The notes under the pieces were generated by a model. The model made no database searches, was not told the DNA's origin, and was given only the letters and a program-made list of their open reading frames with translations. Positions 1-5,270 of a stretch of DNA of 6,165 bases are shown piece after piece. Location of the stretch: the NCBI GenBank assembly GCA_905234355.1, contig CAJOHP010000176.1:2596-8760 (forward strand), given 5' to 3'. This DNA is from an uncultured Prevotella sp. (GTDB lineage: Bacteria; Bacteroidota; Bacteroidia; Bacteroidales; Bacteroidaceae). Every line of letters starts with the position of its first letter. Positions within the stretch are counted from its first letter, which is position 1. The position numbers and the translations under genes were made by a program.

Positions 1-1532
1 CCGCTCCGCTCACGCTGACCGACAACCGCGTGGTGCGGGCCATCGCCGTGGCACCGCTGTTCAACGACTCTGAGGTGGGCGAGTACAAGCCCGACGCCTT
101 CACCTGCGATGCGCCGGTGCTGGCCTTCGACGGCCGCCATCTCACGATGACGTGCGCTACCGAGGGCGCCATCATCCGCTACACCCTCGACGGCACCATG
201 CCGGGCTCGGGCGCCACGGTCTACGACGGCCCTGTCACCCTGAGCCAGCTGTGCACCGTGCGGGCCGTGGCCATGAAGGCTAATACCAACAGCAGCAGCG
301 ACCAGACCCTGCCTATTGTGGCTTACTACGACGGAAAGAAGGCGGTGACCGCCACCGAGGGCGTGCTCAGCCAGGCTTTCCAGTGGACCCGTGCGGACCT
401 TATCAAGGAGCTCGTGCTTGAAGGACAGCTCAGCGACGCCGACATGCAGTGGCTCTCGTCCCGTCTCACGGCTCTCGACCATCTTGACATGAGCACCGCG
501 CGCCTGCATGCCGACGCCCTCACGCCCCAGACCTTCAGTGGTCTGCCTGTGCTCACGCTGCAGGTACCCGCAACGGTGACGAGCGTTGCCGACGGCACAT
601 TCAGTCACTGCGAACGTCTGGCCGCCATCCTCTGGCATCCCAGCCTGCGACTCACCGAGGCCATGCTCGGCACGCTGACCAATCCCAACCTGCTCATCTA
701 TGCCAAGACACGCGGCTATGCACCGGCAGAACGCACCAATGTGGTGGTCGACGGCCGTGCCGACCGCATCGTGCTCAGCGACGGCGACGGCCAGCCTGGC
801 TGCAACTTCTTCTGTCCCGAGGCGTTCCAGGCCGACCACGTCAGCTACACCCACCACTATGCCCAGCAGACGGGGGTGGGCGAGTGTCGCGGATGGGAGA
901 CGCTGGCCCTGCCCTTCGCTGTGCAGCGCGTCGCCCACAGCTCCGGCGCAGCTGCAGCACCCTTCGCCGCACAGCGTGCCGGGGGCGAGCGGCCCTTCTG
1001 GCTCTGCCAGCTCGGCGCAGGCGGCTTCGAGCCTGCTGCCGCCATCGAGGCCAACACACCCTATATCGTGGCCATGCCCAACCATCCTACCTACGCCGAC
1101 GAGTATCTGCTGGCAGGCGACATCGTCTACGAGGCCGACAATGTCACGGTGCATGATTCCTACGAGGTGCAGACCGGACAGCGCGGCAACATGACGCTAC
1201 GCCCGGCCTTCGTCGCCACGGCCAAGAGCGGTGACATGCTCGTGCTCAACGTCGGGGAAGTGTTTGAGGGCTTTGCCGAGGGCAGTGCCTTCTTTGCCGA
1301 CCTCGACCGCACCGTGCGTCCCTTCCAGGCCTATGTCACCGAGACGGCCACCCGCACGCGCCGGCTGCCCATCGCCGACCTTACCGACGGCATTATGGAA
1401 GTGCAATCCATGCCGGCAGCCGGCGTCCCGCAGCAGTATGTAGACCTGCAGGGACGGCGCATGGGACACCGCCCGACGCCGTTGCGCAAGGGCATCTACA
1501 TCAAGGGAGGGAAGAAGGTGATGGTGAAATAG
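1..1532 (+). CDS. Secreted surface protein, 3' part: chitobiase-type domains, LRR-like region and sorting tail (5' end missing)
   Basis: The reading frame is open from base 3 to the TAG at 1530-1532, giving about 509 visible residues. The GTG at 30 is not a believable start: the codons before it (APLTLTDNR) continue a domain, so the gene begins left of the window. Seen in order: the end of one chitobiase/hexosaminidase C-terminal (CHB_HEX_C/Fn3-assoc) domain (to about base 90); a complete second one (about 110-285) with the hallmark IRYTLDGTMPG at 174-206; a leucine-rich, BspA-like but degenerate stretch (about 390-690); a beta-rich block with GWETLALPF and ANTPYIVAMPN motifs (about 750-1350); and a C-terminal tail YVDLQGRRM...KGIYIKGGKKV (about 1437-1529). 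Similar tails act as type IX secretion sorting signals in this phylum, so outer-surface location is inferred. No catalytic residues are visible in this part. Substrate unknown; adhesion or glycan binding is possible. Confidence 0.85.
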   Translation, partial: APLTLTDNRVVRAIAVAPLFNDSEVGEYKPDAFTCDAPVLAFDGRHLTMTCATEGAIIRYTLDGTMPGSGATVYDGPVTLSQLCTVRAVAMKANTNSSSDQTLPIVAYYDGKKAVTATEGVLSQAFQWTRADLIKELVLEGQLSDADMQWLSSRLTALDHLDMSTARLHADALTPQTFSGLPVLTLQVPATVTSVADGTFSHCERLAAILWHPSLRLTEAMLGTLTNPNLLIYAKTRGYAPAERTNVVVDGRADRIVLSDGDGQPGCNFFCPEAFQADHVSYTHHYAQQTGVGECRGWETLALPFAVQRVAHSSGAAAAPFAAQRAGGERPFWLCQLGAGGFEPAAAIEANTPYIVAMPNHPTYADEYLLAGDIVYEADNVTVHDSYEVQTGQRGNMTLRPAFVATAKSGDMLVLNVGEVFEGFAEGSAFFADLDRTVRPFQAYVTETATRTRRLPIADLTDGIMEVQSMPAAGVPQQYVDLQGRRMGHRPTPLRKGIYIKGGKKVMVK

Positions 1533-1574
1533 CCGCACGCCCAATCCCAACGGTGTAAGAACCTGTAAGTAGAG

Positions 1575-1629
1575 AGTATGATTAGTTTGCTGTGCCAAAG
1601 TCTCGCATAGCAGGCTAATCATACTTTTT
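1575..1629 (+). terminator. Long hairpin terminator after the surface-protein gene
   Basis: AGTATGATTAG (1575-1585) is perfectly complementary to CTAATCATACT (1615-1625). The stem continues inward through 1586-1595 against 1605-1614 with three G-U wobbles, giving about 21 continuous pairs around a 9-base loop (1596-1604). A run of five T (1625-1629) follows. It lies 42 bp after the stop codon, as expected for an intrinsic terminator. The stem is longer and less GC-rich than usual. Confidence 0.85.
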
Positions 1630-1632
1630 AAT

Positions 1633-1742
1633 GAGTTTAGATATTAAACGCCTCGAGTTTAGATATTAATTACCTCGTGTTTAGATATTAATTACCTCGT
1701 GTTTAGATATTAATTACCTCGAGTTTAGATATTAATTGCACG
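1633..1742. repeat. Five tandem copies of a 22-bp AT-rich repeat
   Basis: Five head-to-tail units start at 1633, 1655, 1677, 1699 and 1721. The core is GTTTAGATATTAATTACC, joined by TCG[A/T]. Units 3 and 4 are identical, and unit 2 differs from them by one base. Unit 1 has AACG in place of ATTA near its end, and unit 5 diverges after ATTAATT. So the outer edges are degenerate and the centre is homogeneous, as expected for an array grown by slippage or unequal exchange. The joins read CTCGAG or CTCGTG. Two looser GTTTAG copies follow at 1742 and 1769. There are no spacers, so it is not CRISPR. A 22-bp period is close to two helical turns, so a protein-binding array is possible, but nothing proves it. 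Confidence 0.95.
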
Positions 1743-1825
1743 TTTAGGGGGTAGGGTAGTCGCCACTTGTTTAGGCTACTCTATATACACATCGCTTGGT
1801 CGTGGATGCCAAAGGCATCAGATAA

Positions 1826-1876
1826 GGTAGCCAGCCATTTCGCAGTCCCTCTGTGGCAGCTGTATGGCTGGCTACC
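1826..1876. repeat. Perfect 13-bp inverted repeat with inner hairpin
   Basis: GGTAGCCAGCCAT (1826-1838) is the exact reverse complement of ATGGCTGGCTACC (1864-1876). The 25-base interior contains a second short stem, CGCAG (1841-1845) with CTGTG (1851-1855). No T-run follows, so it is unlikely to be an intrinsic terminator on the + strand. Confidence 0.85.
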
Positions 1877-1893
1877 CCTTTCAAGCCCCTCCG

Positions 1894-1909
1894 AGGCATA
1901 GCTATGCCT
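1894..1909. repeat. Perfect 16-bp palindrome
   Basis: AGGCATAGCTATGCCT reads the same on both strands with no spacer. It could be a dimeric-regulator operator or part of the surrounding palindromic element. It lies about 75 bp upstream of the sigma-54 -24 box, within the range where enhancer-binding activators sit, but no known activator consensus is recognised. Confidence 0.8.
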
Positions 1910-1940
1910 AATGTGCACTGGTGAAAAAACAAAATTGTCG

Positions 1941-1974
1941 GTCATTTTGTCGGTTGTTTGTGTCAATTTGTCTG
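1941..1974 (+). promoter_or_regulatory. Pair of 13-bp direct repeats upstream of hsp20, candidate regulator site
   Basis: GTCATTTTGTCGG (1941-1953) and GTCAATTTGTCTG (1962-1974) match at 11 of 13 positions and start exactly 21 bp apart, which is two helical turns. The core TGTC occurs four times here (1936, 1948, 1961, 1969). The pair ends 11 bp before the -24 element, at roughly -71 to -38 from the expected start of transcription. Position and phasing suggest a regulator site for the heat-shock gene. The regulator itself is not known from this window. Confidence 0.5.
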
Positions 1975-1999
1975 TATAAGCGGTTTGGCACTACACTTG
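1967..1999 (+). promoter_or_regulatory. Weaker overlapping sigma-ABfr-type promoter candidate for hsp20
   Basis: TTTG (1967-1970), a 21-bp spacer, then TACACTTG (1992-1999) matches the Bacteroidetes housekeeping pattern TTTG-N19-21-TAnnTTTG with one mismatch in the -7 box. It overlaps the sigma-54 element almost completely, so the two holoenzymes could not bind together. It may be real or a by-product of the T/G-rich sequence. Confidence 0.35.
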
Positions 2000-2002
2000 C
2001 AT
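1986..2002 (+). promoter_or_regulatory. Sigma-54 (-24/-12) promoter of hsp20
   Basis: TGGCAC (1986-1991), five bases, then TTGCAT (1997-2002) matches the RpoN consensus TGGCAC-N5-TTGCA. The diagnostic GG (1987-1988) and GC (1999-2000) have the required spacing. Transcription should start near 2012, leaving a purine- and A-rich leader of about 77 bases before the hsp20 start codon. RpoN-dependent transcription needs an ATP-driven enhancer-binding activator, which is not encoded in this window. Confidence 0.7.
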
Positions 2003-2074
2003 AAGGATAAGTGAGCACCGCACGAAGCGGAGCCCGAGAGAGAACTAACAAACATAAACAACAAAAAAATAATT

Positions 2075-2080
2075 AGGAGG
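2075..2080 (+). promoter_or_regulatory. Strong ribosome binding site of hsp20
   Basis: AGGAGG sits 8 bases before the ATG at 2089 and picks that start over the in-frame ATGs at 2098 and 2101. A strong Shine-Dalgarno is noteworthy because many genes of this phylum, including the receptor gene at 2711, rely on A-rich leaders instead. Confidence 0.85.
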
Positions 2081-2088
2081 ACAAGACT

Positions 2089-2517
2089 ATGACACCCATG
2101 ATGAGACGTAACGCAGCCTGGCTGCCCAGTGTTTTCAACGATCTGTTTGACACCGACTTCATGCCCAAGGCCAATGCCACGGCACCGGCCATCAATGTGA
2201 AGGAGAGCGACAAGGCATACACCGTAGAGCTGGCAGCTCCCGGCATGACAAAGGAGGACTTCAACGTGCACATCAACGACGAGGGCAACCTCATCATCAA
2301 GATGGAGAAGAAGGACGAGCACAAGGAGGAGGACAAGAGCACGCGCTACCTGCGCCGTGAGTTCTCCTACACAAAGTATGAGCAGACGCTCATCCTGCCC
2401 GACGACGTGGAGAAGGACCACATCGCTGCCCGCGTGGAGCACGGCGTGCTCACCGTGGAGCTGCCCAAGCAGGTGCAGCAACAGGTGAAGGTGAGCCGGC
2501 AGATAGAGATAGGCTGA
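2089..2517 (+). CDS. hsp20: Small heat-shock protein, Hsp20/alpha-crystallin family
   Basis: A 142-residue ATP-independent holdase chaperone. It is expected in the cytoplasm as a large oligomer that binds unfolding proteins and passes them to DnaK/ClpB. Residues 1-35 are a short hydrophobic N-terminal arm (WLPSVFNDLF). The alpha-crystallin domain spans about 36-128 and includes the ELAAPGMTKEDFNV strand pair, a charged lysine/glutamate-rich loop (about 71-84), RREF (89-92) and the signature ARVEHGVLTVELPK (114-127). The C-terminal I-x-I motif, IEI at 139-141, docks into a neighbouring subunit in this family. Length and all landmarks are complete. Start chosen by AGGAGG at 2075-2080. It stands alone, bounded by its own promoter region (1941-2002) and terminator (2567-2614). 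The upstream sigma-54 element suggests stress-specific activation through an enhancer-binding protein. Confidence 0.97.
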   Translation: MTPMMRRNAAWLPSVFNDLFDTDFMPKANATAPAINVKESDKAYTVELAAPGMTKEDFNVHINDEGNLIIKMEKKDEHKEEDKSTRYLRREFSYTKYEQTLILPDDVEKDHIAARVEHGVLTVELPKQVQQQVKVSRQIEIG

Positions 2518-2538
2518 CGCTTACACACAGACGGCAAC

Positions 2539-2557
2539 GTGTCTTGACGACAGACAC
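2539..2557 (+). other. Small stem-loop just after hsp20
   Basis: GTGTCT (2539-2544) pairs with AGACAC (2552-2557) around a 7-base loop. It lies between the stop codon and the main terminator and may protect the 3' end of the transcript. It is short and could be chance. Confidence 0.35.
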
Positions 2558-2566
2558 AGCGCGAAG

Positions 2567-2614
2567 AACGCCCGGAAAGAAGACAGCATGGCTGCACTCC
2601 TTGCCGGGCGTTTT
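2567..2614 (+). terminator. GC-rich intrinsic terminator of hsp20
   Basis: AACGCCCGG (2567-2575) pairs perfectly with CCGGGCGTT (2604-2612). The interior folds further through CAGC/GCTG (2584-2587 and 2591-2594). The T-rich tail TTTTCGTATTTTTT begins at 2611. It starts 50 bp after the hsp20 stop and separates it from the next promoter. Confidence 0.9.
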
Positions 2615-2636
2615 CGTATTTTTTATGCTCTAATTA

Positions 2637-2668
2637 TTTGGCACTATCAGTTTTTATCACTAACTTTG
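2637..2668 (+). promoter_or_regulatory. Bacteroidetes housekeeping promoter of the receptor operon
   Basis: TTTG (2637-2640), a 20-bp spacer, then TAACTTTG (2661-2668) is an exact match to the sigma-ABfr -33/-7 consensus. The predicted start near 2674 leaves a leader of roughly 35 bases that is A/T-rich and has no Shine-Dalgarno, which is normal in this phylum. Confidence 0.8.
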
Positions 2669-2710
2669 TGGCCACAAATTGCAAATATTAACCGAAAACA
2701 TTAACTATTT

Positions 2711-5254
2711 ATGAGCAAAACGCTGAAATTAGCGGTGATAGCGCTGTGCTGCGCGCCCGCTGCGATGGCACAGGAAGAGGCCGACACCCTGGCCCGTGCC
2801 ATGCAGGAGGAGCAGGCCTTCACTTTCACCGAGTCGCAACTGGGCGCCGACGAGACCAGTCAGCAAGACGTCTCGGTCATCGGCTCCAACCGCAATGTCT
2901 ACGCCAGCGAGGTCGGCTACAGGTTCAGTCCGGTGATGTTCAAGTATCGCGCCTACAACTCCAAGTACAGCGACACCTACATCAACGGCAACCCCGTCAA
3001 CGATGCCATGAGCGGACAGATAGCCTACTCGGCACTCTTTGGCGGACTGAACAACCAGACACGCACCAGGGAGTCGTCGCTACCCTTTGAGGACAACAAC
3101 TACATGATGACGGGACTGGGCATCGCGAGCAACTTCAACTTCCGCCCCTCGAGCTTTGCCACTGGGCACCGCCTGACCGTCTCGGGAGCCAACCGTGCCG
3201 ACAACGTGCGTGCACTCTATACCTACAACTCTGGAGTCACAGAGAAAGGATGGGCCTTCACAGGCAGCATCACCGGACGGTGGGGCGACGGCATAGGCTA
3301 TATTGACGGCACTTTCTCACGCTCCATGAGCTACTTCCTCGGCATAGAGAAGATGCTCAACGACCGACACGCCATCTCCTTCGTCACATGGGGAGCACCC
3401 ACTGAGCGAGGAGGACGAAAGGGATCGACCGACGAGATGTACTGGATAGCCAACGACCGCATGTATAACCCCTCGTGGGGCTACCAAGACGGAAAAAAAC
3501 GTAATGCCAAGGTGATGCGCTCCTTCTCGCCGTCGGCACTCTTCACCTGGGACTGGGACATCGACGACGACACCCGGCTCACCACCACGCTCTTCGGCAA
3601 GTATGCCATGTGGAGCAACACACGTCTGAGCTACAACGGAGGCACCAACCCCGAGCCCGACTACTACAGCCTGATGCCCAGCTTCAACTTCAACGTATGG
3701 AACCCCGGCGCAGCCTTCCGCGACGACGCCGCCATGCTGGGCTGGCAGAATGCCTACGACTACCTCTCGGCCAGCGAGGACAACCGGCAGATACAGTGGG
3801 ACAAGCTCTACTATGCCAACAGTGTCATGGCCGCTGCCGGACAGGACGCCATGTACTACCTGCAGCGCGAGCACGAGGACCAGCTCTCACTGAGCCTCGC
3901 CACCACGCTGGAGAAGCAGCTCACGAAGAACTCCGTGCTGCACGCCGGACTGCAGCTCGGTGCCAACAAGGGCATGTTCTATCAGACCATGGAAGACCTA
4001 CTGGGCAACGCCACCTTCCACAACATCAACACCTATGCCATCAAGAGCTACGGCGAGCAGTCGCAGGAGGTGTCGTTCGACATGAACGAGGGCACGCCAC
4101 GCGAGATAAAGGCCGGCGACCGCTTCGGCCACGACTACGTGCTGCACGTGCGCAAGGCACAGCTATGGGCCGGATACAGCACCGACTTCGAGGCAGCGCA
4201 CCTCTTCGCCACCGGACGACTGGCAGGCACCACCATGCAGCGCGACGGAAAGATGCGCAACGGACTGGCTCCCGACAACTCCTACGGCAAGAGTGGAACG
4301 GCAAAATTCCTTGACGGAGGAGCTAAGGTGGGCGCACACGTCAACCTCGGACAGGGCAACGTCCTCATGCTCGGCATGGGCTATGAGCTGAAGACACCCA
4401 CGCCAAAGGCATCGTTCTCAGCACCACGGGTCAACAACGACTTCGTCAAAGACCTCAAGCAGGAAAAGATCTTCTCCGCCGAGATGGGCTACCAGCTGCA
4501 GACATCTTGGCTCAAGGCCAACCTGGGAGCCTACTACAGCCATCTCTACGACGTGACCGAGCAGACCATGTACTACTCCGACTACGACAACTCCTTTGCC
4601 TATGCCACCCTCTCCGGCATAGAGAAAATGTACTACGGCCTGGAACTCGGCATGAACTTCCGACTCACGGAGTGGCTCAACCTCAAGGCACTGGGCGTGG
4701 TGAGCGAGGCCAAATACGTGAACAATGCCGATATGCGGCTGATGCTCTCCAACAGTGGCGACTACGTCGACGAGAAGTGTATCAACAGCGGCATGCGCGA
4801 GGGCAACACACCGCTCACGGCAGGCAGCATCGACCTGAGCTTCCACAGCAGAGGATGGTACTTTGACCTCATAGGCAACTACTACGACCGCATATACCTC
4901 TACTACTCGCCCGACACCAAGCGGCAGCAGAATGCCATCGTCAACGACGACGGAGAGTACCAGAAGATGTCGCAGGCTGAGGGCAAGGGAGGATTCATGC
5001 TCGACGCCTCGCTCAGCAGGCAGATACGACTGAAGCACGGCCGCACGCTGGGATTCAACCTGATGATGACCAACCTGCTCAACAACACCGGCATCTGCAC
5101 CGGAGGATATGAGAAGAGCCGACAGGACCTGAAACTAAACAACGAGGGCGTGCTCGAGGGACGAACAAACAACGCATACGTCTTCGGACGCAACCCCATC
5201 AAGTATTATGCTCAGGGCATCAACGGCATGTTTATGGTCACTTACAGATTCTAA
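2711..5254 (+). CDS. TonB-dependent-receptor-like outer-membrane protein
   Basis: 847 residues. Residues 1-20 are a signal peptide with an AMA|Q cleavage site. About 50-165 is a plug-like domain: VGYRFSPVMFKYRAYNSKYS followed by TYINGNPVNDAMSG matches the plug pattern of Bacteroidetes TonB receptors. The rest is a long series of aromatic, alternating strands typical of a 22-stranded barrel, ending in the terminal phenylalanine MVTYRF that the BAM machinery recognises. Proteins of this class import ligands across the outer membrane using TonB energy. Unusually, there is no N-terminal carboxypeptidase-regulatory-like (CarboxypepD_reg) domain; only about 30 residues lie between the signal and the plug. 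No clear TonB box is seen. First gene of a probable operon with the lipoprotein at 5271. Ligand unknown; it lacks an adjacent SusD, so a standard glycan-uptake role is not supported. Confidence 0.85.
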   Translation: MSKTLKLAVIALCCAPAAMAQEEADTLARAMQEEQAFTFTESQLGADETSQQDVSVIGSNRNVYASEVGYRFSPVMFKYRAYNSKYSDTYINGNPVNDAMSGQIAYSALFGGLNNQTRTRESSLPFEDNNYMMTGLGIASNFNFRPSSFATGHRLTVSGANRADNVRALYTYNSGVTEKGWAFTGSITGRWGDGIGYIDGTFSRSMSYFLGIEKMLNDRHAISFVTWGAPTERGGRKGSTDEMYWIANDRMYNPSWGYQDGKKRNAKVMRSFSPSALFTWDWDIDDDTRLTTTLFGKYAMWSNTRLSYNGGTNPEPDYYSLMPSFNFNVWNPGAAFRDDAAMLGWQNAYDYLSASEDNRQIQWDKLYYANSVMAAAGQDAMYYLQREHEDQLSLSLATTLEKQLTKNSVLHAGLQLGANKGMFYQTMEDLLGNATFHNINTYAIKSYGEQSQEVSFDMNEGTPREIKAGDRFGHDYVLHVRKAQLWAGYSTDFEAAHLFATGRLAGTTMQRDGKMRNGLAPDNSYGKSGTAKFLDGGAKVGAHVNLGQGNVLMLGMGYELKTPTPKASFSAPRVNNDFVKDLKQEKIFSAEMGYQLQTSWLKANLGAYYSHLYDVTEQTMYYSDYDNSFAYATLSGIEKMYYGLELGMNFRLTEWLNLKALGVVSEAKYVNNADMRLMLSNSGDYVDEKCINSGMREGNTPLTAGSIDLSFHSRGWYFDLIGNYYDRIYLYYSPDTKRQQNAIVNDDGEYQKMSQAEGKGGFMLDASLSRQIRLKHGRTLGFNLMMTNLLNNTGICTGGYEKSRQDLKLNNEGVLEGRTNNAYVFGRNPIKYYAQGINGMFMVTYRF

Positions 5255-5270
5255 AAACAGAAAGAAGCTT

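Larger units (their letters stand above)
1782..1917. other. Palindrome-rich intergenic element, possible dispersed repeat
   Basis: This stretch holds three perfect inverted repeats in about 110 bp: GATGCC/GGCATC (1805-1810 and 1814-1819), a 13-bp arm pair (1826-1838 and 1864-1876), and a 16-bp palindrome (1894-1909). GGCTAC at 1774-1779 could also pair with GTAGCC at 1827-1832, competing with the 13-bp stem. No convincing gene is present: a 61-codon minus-strand frame (1781-1966) has no ribosome binding site and its codons are explained by the palindromes. The density of symmetric sequence suggests a MITE-like or REP-like dispersed element, or a structured RNA. No terminal repeats or target duplication are convincing, so the edges are approximate. 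Confidence 0.5.

Noticed and set aside
30..32. GTG at 30 as the start of the first gene
   Set aside because: The frame stays open to the left edge and the residues before it continue a chitobiase-type domain; no ribosome binding site precedes it.
1633..1742. CRISPR array
   Set aside because: The units are head-to-tail with no unique spacers and no cas gene nearby; it is a plain tandem repeat.
1826..1876. Intrinsic terminator at the 13-bp inverted repeat
   Set aside because: No T-run follows on the + strand and there is no A-run before it for the minus strand.
1781..1966. 61-residue minus-strand gene in the intergenic region
   Set aside because: No ribosome binding site or promoter is visible, it overlaps the palindromes and runs up to the hsp20 control region, and its composition follows the inverted repeats; treated as spurious.
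2012..2088. RNA thermometer in the hsp20 leader
   Set aside because: The leader is A-rich and the AGGAGG has no good upstream pyrimidine partner, so no ROSE or fourU-type hairpin is visible.
2641..2660. Second sigma-54 promoter before the receptor gene
   Set aside because: TGGCAC is present but the -12 GC element is missing at the required spacing; the exact TTTG/TAnnTTTG match explains the promoter better.
3317..3874. Long minus-strand and alternative-frame open frames within the receptor and surface-protein genes
   Set aside because: They mirror the GC-rich codon use of the real genes, lack start signals and have low-complexity valine/arginine/serine-rich translations.
5208..5270. ATG at 5208 as the start of the lipoprotein
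   Set aside because: It lies inside the receptor gene and would add 21 charged residues before the lipoprotein signal; the ATG at 5271 gives a normal signal peptide and spacing.
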